Origin: Vibrio sinaloensis DSM 21326
Lineage (GTDB): Bacteria; Pseudomonadota; Gammaproteobacteria; Enterobacterales; Vibrionaceae
Length of the DNA: 64,000 nucleotides
Direction of reading: 5' to 3'
Assembly: GCF_000189275.1 (NCBI RefSeq)
Contig: NZ_AEVT01000006.1
Coordinates: 62,001 to 126,000, forward strand
How positions within the stretch are numbered: the first letter of the stretch is position 1; each line of letters begins with the position of its first letter. This document shows positions 29,083-37,248 of this stretch, piece after piece. The translations under genes and the position numbers were made by a program. The notes under the pieces were generated by a model that had not been told where the DNA came from, searched no databases, and worked only from the letters and a program-made list of their open reading frames with translations.

Positions 29083-31278
29083 TTAAAGGTTACGTAGCTC
29101 TTGAACTAAAGGTCTTGGCTTAGCGATGGCGAAACCTTGAGCGTAGTGAATGTTCAACTCAGTAAGTATGTCGGCATGAGTTTCTGTTTCAACGAACTCA
29201 GCGACGGTAACTAAGTCCATGTTTTGCGCAATCTGGCTGATGTTTTTCACGATAGAACGGTCAGTTTGGTCGACATCAATATGGCGGACAAATGAGCCGT
29301 CGATCTTAAGAATATCGACCGGAATTCGACGCAAGTAATCGAGAGAGGCGTAGCCTGTGCCAAAATCATCCAGTGCAATGGTGCAGCCATGGGATTGCAA
29401 TGCGGTGACGTTGAGCGATGCTTGCAGCTCATTACTTAGCGGCATGCTTTCGGTAATTTCGAAACAAATTTTGTTCAGTGGAACACCTAACCGCTCGGAA
29501 CGGGTAACAACAAACTGTTCGAGTTCTTCGTGCATTAGGGCTTGCGCGGTTAAGTTAATGCAGCAATGACCAATCTTATCCCAGTCTGAGACATGTTCCG
29601 CTAGCAGCTTAAACGTATTGCTGACCACCCATTTATCCAGCTCGACTTCCAAGCCAAACTCATGAATAAGGGGGAAAAACTCTGCGGGTGGCAAAACCTG
29701 CCCCGTCTTATCTGGCAATCGCAGTAACACTTCAAATGATAAACCAGATTCGTCTGACTTAAGATTACGATAGGGTTGGCAATACAAATCAAACTCGTCT
29801 TGATCGAACGCCGACTGAATTTGGCTTAGACGAACAATATCGTACTCTTTGGCTTCAGACAGGTGTACTTCTTCTACGTGATTGAACGACAACGTTTCTT
29901 TGCTTGGCATACAAAGAGTCGAAACCGCTTCAACAATATCTTGCCCTTCGGAAACGTGACCGAATTTAACTTTAGGATCGAGTATCTTGATTGAACGGTT
30001 TTGCCAGTCGAAGCTAAATTCACGCAGAGACTTGTGTAACGAGAGCAGTTGATCACCACTGGCTTGTGGTTTATTTACCAAGTAAATAAGGCTGGTCGAA
30101 AAGGGCGCAACATAAGCCGTTTTACACAAGGTGTGGTGCGCGCTTAGGTAGCAAGACAGCTGTGTCATTAGCTCCCCTTTACCTGCGAGTCCTAATGTTT
30201 TTAGCCTTCTGGTGATCTCTGACAAATCGATGGATATGAGCGTGGGTTGGATGAACTGCTCATTGTCATCTCGCAATTGAGCTAGTGTGTAGAGGGCTGT
30301 GTAGGGATCTTTTCGCTCGCTTTCGACCACGGCTTTGAGTGTCATATGGTTTTTGATGGTTTGCGCCACCATCATAAAAAAGATGCTGTTGATGGCGAAT
30401 AAAATGGCAACCAAGCTGTAGAAAGTTTGTACTGAGATCGATTGATCATCTAACGCGTTGACCGAGTTGTAGCAGTTAATCAGCGAAAGCCCAAGCATCA
30501 CTAAGCTGGGTTGTAAGAAACCAAACCCACCCAAACCGATACCAATGACGGGCACCAGGATGATACACAAGGCATTTAAGGTCAGTAGATCATCAGCCAG
30601 ACCTGCACCAAGCAAAATCACGGTACTCATACCTACCCACAGCAAATAAAGGTGATCGTATTCGCTGTAGCGTTTGAGGTCCTTGTCCAATGTGAACAGC
30701 CGATCTCGTGAAGGTTGACTAAACAGGGAAAATAGCACCAGAAACATTGGAGTAAGCAACACTTGAGTTAGCGCGCTGCTCAATATTGCGTAGCCGTAGT
30801 AATGCCAGTCATCCATGAACGGGTAATTGAATAGGCGAGTAGTCAAGCTGATCGCAAGCGTGATTACGATTGGGTATACCACAACCAGTATACTGAGATA
30901 GTAGGTAGCTTTGAGTAGGTGACTTCCTTTGTTTAACTTGCGCGTTACGGACAAAAAGGTCTCGGTAAAACAGAACACTACACCAGGAAGGAGCAAAGCG
31001 AACACGATTGCAATCGCAGGGTCTCGTTGAGATACGGCCAAGTAATGAAGCAGCAAGCCTGATACAACGCCAATGAGAGCAGCTTTACGAAACCTTAGAA
31101 AAGCGGCGGTGATTAAGCTTGCGGTGAACGAAAGTATATGAACTCGCTCAGATTGCAATGTAAACAACTCAGACACTTGAAAGCTAACCAATACACCAAA
31201 CATCAAAACGAACTGCAACATCACCTGTTGAGGGAAAACTTGGCGCATGAATGGCAATTTGGCTGATGTCGTTGGCAT
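29083..31278 (-). CDS. Membrane EAL-domain c-di-GMP phosphodiesterase with degenerate GGDEF
   Basis: A 731-aa protein expected to hydrolyse c-di-GMP to pGpG. The N-terminal half carries about eight hydrophobic segments (MASE-like sensor). A GGDEF-like linker (residues about 325-460) lacks any recognisable GGDEF signature. The C-terminal EAL domain (about 480-725) has EVLLRL in place of EALLR, INLTAQAL, FEITES, LDDFGTGYASLDYLRR, LKIDGSFV and YAQGFAIAKP. The Asp-Asp pair and Glu of FEITES are intact, so catalysis is likely. VAEFVET replaces the common VAEGVET. ATG 31278 gives a sensible N-terminus; ATG 31362 would add 28 residues. Confidence 0.86.
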   Translation of the reverse strand: MPTTSAKLPFMRQVFPQQVMLQFVLMFGVLVSFQVSELFTLQSERVHILSFTASLITAAFLRFRKAALIGVVSGLLLHYLAVSQRDPAIAIVFALLLPGVVFCFTETFLSVTRKLNKGSHLLKATYYLSILVVVYPIVITLAISLTTRLFNYPFMDDWHYYGYAILSSALTQVLLTPMFLVLFSLFSQPSRDRLFTLDKDLKRYSEYDHLYLLWVGMSTVILLGAGLADDLLTLNALCIILVPVIGIGLGGFGFLQPSLVMLGLSLINCYNSVNALDDQSISVQTFYSLVAILFAINSIFFMMVAQTIKNHMTLKAVVESERKDPYTALYTLAQLRDDNEQFIQPTLISIDLSEITRRLKTLGLAGKGELMTQLSCYLSAHHTLCKTAYVAPFSTSLIYLVNKPQASGDQLLSLHKSLREFSFDWQNRSIKILDPKVKFGHVSEGQDIVEAVSTLCMPSKETLSFNHVEEVHLSEAKEYDIVRLSQIQSAFDQDEFDLYCQPYRNLKSDESGLSFEVLLRLPDKTGQVLPPAEFFPLIHEFGLEVELDKWVVSNTFKLLAEHVSDWDKIGHCCINLTAQALMHEELEQFVVTRSERLGVPLNKICFEITESMPLSNELQASLNVTALQSHGCTIALDDFGTGYASLDYLRRIPVDILKIDGSFVRHIDVDQTDRSIVKNISQIAQNMDLVTVAEFVETETHADILTELNIHYAQGFAIAKPRPLVQELRNL

Positions 31279-31589
31279 AGATAACTCAATAATTCTGAAT
31301 GCTGTACTATAAAAATGGGAGAAGCTATCAATAATTCGCCACCGCATCAAGATAAAGTTCATCAGCGGGCAAGGAGGCTTTTATCAGTAGCGAATTTGGG
31401 TGCTATTCACACAATTTATAACTGATAACTCTAAGATTAGAAGGTTTAACGAATTTTCGATGAAAAACCAAGCGATTTATTGTACGTTTTATATAAATGA
31501 TAAAAATATTATAAGAGGTGCCATGAGCATCCAAAGCGCAAACGGTTGGTTGATGGTCGAGTCATGCGTAAACCGTATTTGGGGAAAGA

Positions 31590-32966
31590 ATGCAGTATCG
31601 TATAGGCAGGCATTGGTCTGCGTATTTATTTCTTGTCTTTTTAAGCGTATTTGCTATCGGATTTGTTGAAGTTTTAGACAGAAGCCAAAAGAACTTTCTA
31701 CGTGATAGTGTACAAGGACGAGCCAAAGAAGAACTTTCAATCATCCGCTCGGAGCTGGAAGCTGCGATCGTTTCTGACATCTATGTCGCGAATGGACTTT
31801 CAGCGTTAATTGCTGCTAATCCCGAGTTCAACTTTTCAGGTTGGGGGTTGATTGCCTCTAGCATCATGCGTAAGAGTAGCCACGTAAAAATCATTGGTCT
31901 CGCTCCAGGTGATGTTATTTCTCACATCTACCCATTAGAAGGCAATGAAAAAGCACTGGGTCTGGACTACAAAACCATTCCAAGTCAGTGGCGAACGGTA
32001 CGAAAAGCACAAGAAATTCAAGAGATTTTCATCGCGGGCCCGGTAAACCTTGTTCAGGGGGGACGTGGCCTTATTGCTCGTGTACCAATCTATGAAGACC
32101 CTCCTTATAACAATCGCTATTGGGGCGTATGCAGCGTTGTGCTTGATTTGGATTCGTTGTTCCACGATGCGGGTATTGAGCGATTCGAGCATAAATACAA
32201 CCTTGCTATGCGTGGCCTAGACAGTACGGGTGATGAAGGGGAGCACTTCTACGGCAGTGAATCGGTCTACGATGACGCGTTTGCTACTGAGCATGTGTAT
32301 TTCCCTTACGGCAGTTGGTTGATTGCAGCAAGCGAGAAGCAAGATCTGCTCACCACCATGCCTTGGTATCGAGTACACGCCGTTCGTTTGCTTGGGTATC
32401 CTCTGTTAATGTTGCTGGCTGGCGCGTTCTTTCTGGTATATCGCCTTTATACCGATGCGAACAAACGCTCTCTGCAAGATGAACTCACTCACTTACCTAA
32501 CCGTCGCTATTTTATGTATACGATTCAAAATCAATTTGAATCTGCCAAACGCAACGGGGTAAAAGAGAGTTTTGCTATTCTCAATATTGACCTGGATAAG
32601 TTTAAAGCGATCAATGACAGCTATGGTCACGAAGCCGGTGACAAAGTACTGGTAGCAACAGCAGAGCGAATTAAAAGTACGCTGCGTGGCTCTGATACGG
32701 TTGCACGTATCGGTGGGGATGAATTCTTAGTGTTACTCCCTCGAACCACCAAAATTGAAGACATAGACGCCATTAATGCAAAGTTACACACCGCCATCTG
32801 CCAAAGCCCTGTGATTTACGACCAGCATTTGATCAACATTCATGTCAGCGTAGGTTACGCCTTGTATTCCAACGACTTCTTAACGTTAGAAGACATGTTG
32901 AAAGTCGCTGATGCGCGAATGTATCAAGAAAAGAGGCGTCAATCACAAAGGGCTTACGTCAGCTGA
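31590..32966 (+). CDS. CHASE-domain diguanylate cyclase
   Basis: A 458-aa protein with one N-terminal membrane helix (about 9-28), a periplasmic CHASE-type sensor (about 60-260) and a second helix (about 275-295). The GGDEF domain (about 305-450) has DELTHLPNRRYF, NIDLDKFKAINDSYGHEAGD and an intact IGGDEF, with RGSD as the RxxD inhibitory site. It should make c-di-GMP with product feedback, in response to an extracytoplasmic ligand. GGGGA lies five bases before ATG 31590. It diverges from the EAL protein, so synthesis and breakdown genes face each other. Confidence 0.88.
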   Translation: MQYRIGRHWSAYLFLVFLSVFAIGFVEVLDRSQKNFLRDSVQGRAKEELSIIRSELEAAIVSDIYVANGLSALIAANPEFNFSGWGLIASSIMRKSSHVKIIGLAPGDVISHIYPLEGNEKALGLDYKTIPSQWRTVRKAQEIQEIFIAGPVNLVQGGRGLIARVPIYEDPPYNNRYWGVCSVVLDLDSLFHDAGIERFEHKYNLAMRGLDSTGDEGEHFYGSESVYDDAFATEHVYFPYGSWLIAASEKQDLLTTMPWYRVHAVRLLGYPLLMLLAGAFFLVYRLYTDANKRSLQDELTHLPNRRYFMYTIQNQFESAKRNGVKESFAILNIDLDKFKAINDSYGHEAGDKVLVATAERIKSTLRGSDTVARIGGDEFLVLLPRTTKIEDIDAINAKLHTAICQSPVIYDQHLINIHVSVGYALYSNDFLTLEDMLKVADARMYQEKRRQSQRAYVS

Positions 32967-33034
32967 TTGTATCGTTGCGCATATTGCCCAATTCCGTGCT
33001 ATAGAAAAAGAAAGCGGAAAGATATGAGGTCAGT

Positions 33035-33469
33035 ATGCGCGACTTGTCCCAGTGGTTAGCAGACTATGGCGAAAGCCACCAAAATCCGATTAATCAGAAA
33101 ATCCATAAGGTTGCCGTTCCCGGGATCTTTCTTTCGGTTGTCGGTCTCATTTGGTCTATCCCACCGATTGCACTGTATGGCATTATTCTTAATTGGGTCT
33201 GGGTTGTTGCTGTTCCCGTTCTGATTTTTTACTTCAAGCTATCATTGAGTGTTTTCCTTATGATGCTTGGGTTTATCTTGGCTTGCATCTCCCTGATTTG
33301 GTCCATTGAGCTAATGCAGGCTCCTGTCTTTCTTGTATCGTTAGTGTTGTTTGCTGTGCTGTGGATGCTGCAGTTTATTGGCCACAAAATAGAAGGTAAA
33401 AAGCCGTCTTTCCTTGATGATGTGATGTTTCTTCTGATTGGACCGGTTTGGGTATTTAGAAAGCGCTAA
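33035..33469 (+). CDS. Mpo1-like (DUF962) membrane protein
   Basis: A 144-aa integral membrane protein with four hydrophobic segments. Its N-terminus has the family motif YGESHQNPINQKIHKVAVPG and its C-terminus GHKIEGKKPSFLDD, followed by IGPVWVFRK. The conserved His residues near both ends are the likely metal ligands. The yeast homologue Mpo1 is a dioxygenase in 2-hydroxy fatty acid breakdown; the role in bacteria is less clear. GAGGT lies five bases before the ATG. Confidence 0.82.
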   Translation: MRDLSQWLADYGESHQNPINQKIHKVAVPGIFLSVVGLIWSIPPIALYGIILNWVWVVAVPVLIFYFKLSLSVFLMMLGFILACISLIWSIELMQAPVFLVSLVLFAVLWMLQFIGHKIEGKKPSFLDDVMFLLIGPVWVFRKR

Positions 33470-33554
33470 TCGTAAAAGTTACTTTGCTTGGTATAGATCC
33501 CCTTATTACCCTTTTTAGTTATTTCCCTTAACTTTTATTAACAGAATTGAAACT

Positions 33555-33570
33555 TGTGATCTTGTTCATG
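33555..33570. promoter_or_regulatory. Possible CRP-type site upstream of dctP
   Basis: TGTGA, six bases, TCATG. The left half matches the CRP consensus fully and the right half partly. It sits directly before the repressor sites in the gluconate promoter, where catabolite activation would be expected. Weak evidence. Confidence 0.3.
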
Positions 33571-33583
33571 GAAAACGTTTTCC
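33570..33583. promoter_or_regulatory. Perfect 14-bp palindrome GGAAAACGTTTTCC
   Basis: A symmetric site with the central CG typical of LacI-family operators. It directly abuts the first GntR palindrome but differs from it in sequence, so a second LacI-family regulator may bind here. Which one is not known. Confidence 0.5.
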
Positions 33584-33597
33584 TGTTACCGGTAACA
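33584..33597. promoter_or_regulatory. GntR operator 1 (gluconate TRAP operon)
   Basis: TGTTACCGGTAACA, a perfect palindrome matching the enterobacterial GntR operator type. Its centre is 24 bp from that of operator 2, allowing side-by-side binding on nearly the same face of the helix. Confidence 0.82.
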
Positions 33598-33608
33598 TGT
33601 GTGTCAAC

Positions 33609-33620
33609 GTTACCGGTAAC
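33609..33620. promoter_or_regulatory. GntR operator 2 (gluconate TRAP operon)
   Basis: GTTACCGGTAAC, the same palindromic core as operator 1. It lies about 80 bases before the dctP start, where repression of initiation would be expected. Confidence 0.82.
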
Positions 33621-33700
33621 ATACAACAATAAGCCGGATTTGCTCAGCTGGCCATGAGGGCTAAGCTGGAAACATGAAACAATCAAAGGATACCCCTATT

Positions 33701-34717
33701 ATGAATGCGATGACGAAAACCTTGCTTGCTGCCACTATGACAAGTTTATTCGCCACCTCTGCACTTGCTGCTGATTTTAAACTTAAGATTCAATCATCTG
33801 ATCCATCAGGCGATTTGAACTTTAAAGTTCAGCAAAACTGGGCTGAGCGTGTAGAGACAATGTCTAATGGTCGTATCGACATCGATCTTCTCCCAGTTGG
33901 TGCTGTGGTTAAACACACGGAAACGTTGGGTGCGATTAAAATGGGTATTCTAGACGGTCAGGTGACTGCGACGGGGTATTTCTCTGGTAAAGATCCGGCA
34001 TTTGGACTGATTGGTAACATGGTTGGTGCTTGGTCAGACACCACGCAATTGCTGCAATACATGAACTATGGTGGCGGTAACGAGCTAATGACGGAGCTTT
34101 ACGCGCCATATGGTGTTAAGTTCGTCGGTGCTTCTACGACGGGTGTTGAGTCATTTATCTCTAAGAAGCCAATCGACGGTGTGGATGATCTTAAAGGCTT
34201 AAAGCTGCGCGCTCCTGAAGGTTTGGTACAGCAAGTGTTTGCCGCGGCGGGTGCAACACCAGTTAACTTGCCGGGCTCAGAGGTCTTTACCGGTCTAAGT
34301 AAAGGCGTTATTGATGCCGCCGATTACACGGTATTCTCAACCAACCAAAAAGCGGGCATGAATGACATCGCCACACACCCAGTCCAGCCTGGTTTCCACT
34401 CATTGCCACTGATCGACATTTCTATCTCGCAGAAAAAGTGGGACAAAATGCCAGCGGATCTACAAACCATACTGCAAACGTCAGTACGTGATTTTTCTTA
34501 CGACATGACGACACAGCTAAAGATGGCGGATCAAGCAGCTGTTAAAGAAGCTCAAGCTAATCCGAACATCACCATTCACAATTGGTCTGACGAAGAACGC
34601 AAGAAATTCCGTGAAATCGCCAAGACTCAGTGGAAGGTGTTTGCTGAGCGCTCTCCAAACGCACAAAAAGTGTACGACTCTGTTACTGGCTTCCTGGAAA
34701 CAAATGGTCTTCTTTAA
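33701..34717 (+). CDS. TRAP transporter solute-binding protein (DctP family), probably gluconate
   Basis: A periplasmic binding protein of 338 aa with a signal peptide ending ATSALA before ADFKL. The body shows DctP features: LKGLKLRAPEGLVQQVFAAAG, the conserved Arg that binds carboxylates in that stretch, and GVIDAADYTVFS. Substrate assignment as gluconate comes from the operon, which continues with gluconokinase and 6-phosphogluconate dehydrogenase and is flanked by GntR sites. AAAGGA at 33685-33690 favours ATG 33701; ATG 33674 is an in-frame alternative. Confidence 0.85.
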   Translation: MNAMTKTLLAATMTSLFATSALAADFKLKIQSSDPSGDLNFKVQQNWAERVETMSNGRIDIDLLPVGAVVKHTETLGAIKMGILDGQVTATGYFSGKDPAFGLIGNMVGAWSDTTQLLQYMNYGGGNELMTELYAPYGVKFVGASTTGVESFISKKPIDGVDDLKGLKLRAPEGLVQQVFAAAGATPVNLPGSEVFTGLSKGVIDAADYTVFSTNQKAGMNDIATHPVQPGFHSLPLIDISISQKKWDKMPADLQTILQTSVRDFSYDMTTQLKMADQAAVKEAQANPNITIHNWSDEERKKFREIAKTQWKVFAERSPNAQKVYDSVTGFLETNGLL

Positions 34718-34746
34718 GCTTACAGGTCTTAGTTAGCTTCTCTTTG

Positions 34747-34778
34747 GAGGGCTTTACATTGAAGCCCTCTCTCTTTTT
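34747..34778 (+). terminator. Intra-operon hairpin between dctP and dctQ (partial terminator)
   Basis: GAGGGCTT / AAGCCCTC stem with a 7-base loop, followed by TCTCTTTTT. It looks like an intrinsic terminator inside the operon and would let the binding protein be made in excess over the membrane subunits; it could also protect the dctP message 3' end. Confidence 0.7.
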
Positions 34779-34791
34779 GGGAAAGTCAGTT

Positions 34792-35349
34792 ATGAGTGAC
34801 AAAAATTTACACCAGCCCCATGAGCAAGAAGAACAACCGCGCAATATGTTGGATAAAGCGGTGATCAAAATCAGTAATCTACTTAGCTGGTTGTTCATTT
34901 TTACGGTGTTTATTTCTTTTTATGAAGTCGTGATGCGTTACGTGTTTAATGCGCCAACGACTTGGGTTCACGAGACCGCTTCTTTTATTGGTGGTTCACT
35001 ATTCATTGTTGGTGGCATCTACGCATTTGCGGCCAACAAACATGTTCGAGTTGTGCTCATTTACGATTCAGTGTCTGCTCAAGGTAGAAAATACCTGAAC
35101 CTGATTCATCACGTTGTTGGATTAGCTTTTGCCGCAATGTTGGCGTATGCCGCTTTTGCTATGGCTGAAGAGGCATGGTTTACCCCTTGGGGCGAGTTGC
35201 GTTTAGAAACGTCTGGTTCTGTTCTTAACGCACCGTATCCGGCGCTGTTGAAAGGTTTAATCTTCGTTGTCCTTTGCGTGTTGGTTGTGCAGTTCGTATT
35301 ACATCTTATTCAAGAAATCATTGGGCTAGGGAAGAAAGACGATGTTTGA
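34792..35349 (+). CDS. TRAP transporter small permease (DctQ family)
   Basis: The small four-helix membrane subunit, 185 aa. Membrane segments lie at LLSWLFIFTVFISFYEVVMRYV, ASFIGGSLFIVGGIYAFA, VVGLAFAAMLAYAAFAM and LLKGLIFVVLCVLVVQFVL (each quoted in part). RYVFNAPTTWVHE is the DctQ signature. ATG 34792 is used; the frame upstream has only a TTG inside the hairpin. It overlaps the large permease gene by eight bases. Confidence 0.87.
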   Translation: MSDKNLHQPHEQEEQPRNMLDKAVIKISNLLSWLFIFTVFISFYEVVMRYVFNAPTTWVHETASFIGGSLFIVGGIYAFAANKHVRVVLIYDSVSAQGRKYLNLIHHVVGLAFAAMLAYAAFAMAEEAWFTPWGELRLETSGSVLNAPYPALLKGLIFVVLCVLVVQFVLHLIQEIIGLGKKDDV

Positions 35350-36658
35350 TTTATCTTCTATTGGAATTGCATGGGGAAGTGTCCTTATGCTGGCCATGAT
35401 GATTGGTTTGCTGCTTACGGGTATGCAGCTGGCCTTTGTGACTGGTTTTGTCGCCATCTTCTTTACCTTATTCTGGTTCGGGCCAGATGCGTTACCACTC
35501 ATTGCAAGCCGCACCTACAGCTTTGCGTCCGGCTATGTATTTCTTGCCGTCCCAATGTTTGTATTGATGGCGGCATTGCTAGATCGTTCAGGCATAGCAA
35601 AAGATCTGTTTGATGCCATGAAGTCTGTGGGTAAGCGGGTGCGTGGTGGTGTTGCGGTACAAACCCTCTTGGTTGCAGTGCTGCTGGCTTCAATGTCAGG
35701 GGTGATTGGTGGAGAAACCGTACTGCTCGGTATTTTAGCGTTGCCGCAAATGCTGCGTCTAGGCTATGACCGTAAGCTAGCTATTGGTACCACATGTGCG
35801 GGTGGCGCCTTAGGGACCATGCTGCCACCAAGTATTGTGCTAATTATCTACGGTATGACCGCTAGTGTTTCAATCGGAGACTTGTTTAAAGCCTCGTTTG
35901 TACCCGCCTTTATTCTAGCCGGCTGCTACATCGGTTATGTACTGATTCGCTGTAAGCTAAATCCTGCATTAGCCCCTATTCCAAGTGATTCGGGGGAGGA
36001 AGAGGAACCTCAAGTCAGCTACTTTAAAGCGCTGTTTTTCCCGCTACTCTCGGTGGCCGTTGTCCTTGGTAGTATCTATACCGGTGTGGCATCGGTGACG
36101 GAAGCGTCAGCGCTGGGTGTCGTCGGCATTATGTTGTCTGCGATTATTCGCGGAGAGATGAACTTTAAAATGCTCAAGGAAAGTGCCATTGCAACGATGC
36201 GTACGTGCGGCATGATCATGTGGATCGGTATTGGTGCCAGCGCTTTGGTAGGTATCTACAACCTAATGGGGGGAATCGACTTTGTTGAAGAAGTGATCCT
36301 TGGCCTCAGTGGTGGTAGCGCTCTGGCGACATTACTCATCATGATGGTGATCTTGCTGGTACTGGGGATGTTCTTAGATTGGGTCGGCGTAGCTTTGTTA
36401 ACGATGCCAATCTTCGTGCCTATCATTACTAGCCTCGGCTACGATCCGGTTTGGTTTGGTGTGGTTTTCTGTCTCAATATGCAGGTGTCGTTCTTATCGC
36501 CTCCTTTTGGTCCAGCGGCGTTCTACTTGAAATCTGTCGCGCCAAAAGACATCAGCTTAGGCGAGATCTTCCAATCGCTGCTGCCTTTTATTGGCTTACA
36601 AGTCTTGGTATTGAGCTTAGTGATTATGTTCCCGGAACTGGCCATGTGGTGGAAGTAA
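35342..36658 (+). CDS. TRAP transporter large permease (DctM family)
   Basis: The 438-aa transport subunit with about 12 membrane segments, driving sodium-coupled uptake with its DctP and DctQ partners. Family motifs include VPMFVLMAALLDRSGIAKDL, GGALGTMLPPSIVLIIYG, SVTEASALGVVG and SFLSPPFGPAAFYLK (near the C-terminus). Start overlaps dctQ, implying translational coupling. With gntK and gnd next, gluconate or a close relative is the likely cargo. Confidence 0.9.
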   Translation: MFDLSSIGIAWGSVLMLAMMIGLLLTGMQLAFVTGFVAIFFTLFWFGPDALPLIASRTYSFASGYVFLAVPMFVLMAALLDRSGIAKDLFDAMKSVGKRVRGGVAVQTLLVAVLLASMSGVIGGETVLLGILALPQMLRLGYDRKLAIGTTCAGGALGTMLPPSIVLIIYGMTASVSIGDLFKASFVPAFILAGCYIGYVLIRCKLNPALAPIPSDSGEEEEPQVSYFKALFFPLLSVAVVLGSIYTGVASVTEASALGVVGIMLSAIIRGEMNFKMLKESAIATMRTCGMIMWIGIGASALVGIYNLMGGIDFVEEVILGLSGGSALATLLIMMVILLVLGMFLDWVGVALLTMPIFVPIITSLGYDPVWFGVVFCLNMQVSFLSPPFGPAAFYLKSVAPKDISLGEIFQSLLPFIGLQVLVLSLVIMFPELAMWWK

Positions 36659-36697
36659 TTCCGCGACGTCTTTGAATTAGAAAAATATTGGTGTCAC

Positions 36698-36721
36698 AGC
36701 CTTCAGTGAACGTTGAAGGCT
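36698..36721 (+). other. Stem-loop between dctM and gntK
   Basis: AGCCTTCA / TGAAGGCT, 8 bp with an 8-base loop, ending 17 bases before the gntK start. It has no U-run, so it is more likely an mRNA processing or stability element than a terminator. Confidence 0.4.
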
Positions 36722-36738
36722 AAGGATAGTATTACCCA

Positions 36739-37248
36739 ATGAAAGCAAAAAAAATCTTAGTAATGGGTGTCTCTGGTTGCGGTAAAAGTTTGATTGGTAG
36801 TGAAATTGCCAATTCGCTCGGCCTACCATTTCATGATGGCGACGATTACCACCCGAAAGCCAACGTAGACAAAATGGCTCAAGGTACACCTCTCAATGAC
36901 AGTGACCGAATCGGATGGCTGGAAACATTGAATCGAATCTACATCGAGTCTAACGCCGCAGTGATTGCCTGCTCGGCGCTAAAACCGGCATATCGAGATA
37001 TTCTACGTCGGGAGAATGACGATCTGGTTATCGTATACCTTAAAGGGGACTTCGAAACCATTTGGTCTCGTCATCAACAACGAGCAAACCATTACTTTAA
37101 TGGTGAAAGTATGTTGAGAAGCCAGTTCGAAACTTTGGTTGAGCCTAGTGAAGCAGAAGCTGTGCATATCGATATCGCACAGGACGTAAATCAAGTTGTT
37201 CAAGCGTGCCTGGATGCCATCAAGGAGCGAAAACATGCACCAATCTAA
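36739..37248 (+). CDS. gntK: Gluconokinase
   Basis: A 169-aa cytoplasmic kinase of the GntK/shikimate kinase-like P-loop family that makes 6-phosphogluconate from gluconate and ATP. Walker A is GVSGCGKS at residues 10-17. HDGDDYHPKANVDKMAQG and GTPLNDSDRIGWL are family sugar-binding motifs, and ACSALKPAYRDILR matches the GntK core. Its 3' end overlaps the gnd start by 14 bases, so the two are co-translated. Confidence 0.94.
   Translation: MKAKKILVMGVSGCGKSLIGSEIANSLGLPFHDGDDYHPKANVDKMAQGTPLNDSDRIGWLETLNRIYIESNAAVIACSALKPAYRDILRRENDDLVIVYLKGDFETIWSRHQQRANHYFNGESMLRSQFETLVEPSEAEAVHIDIAQDVNQVVQACLDAIKERKHAPI

Noticed and set aside
31400..31669. An 89-codon open frame ahead of the CHASE-GGDEF gene.
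   Set aside because: It overlaps the real gene in another frame, has a poor start and an unlikely composition (Cys/Ile-rich end).
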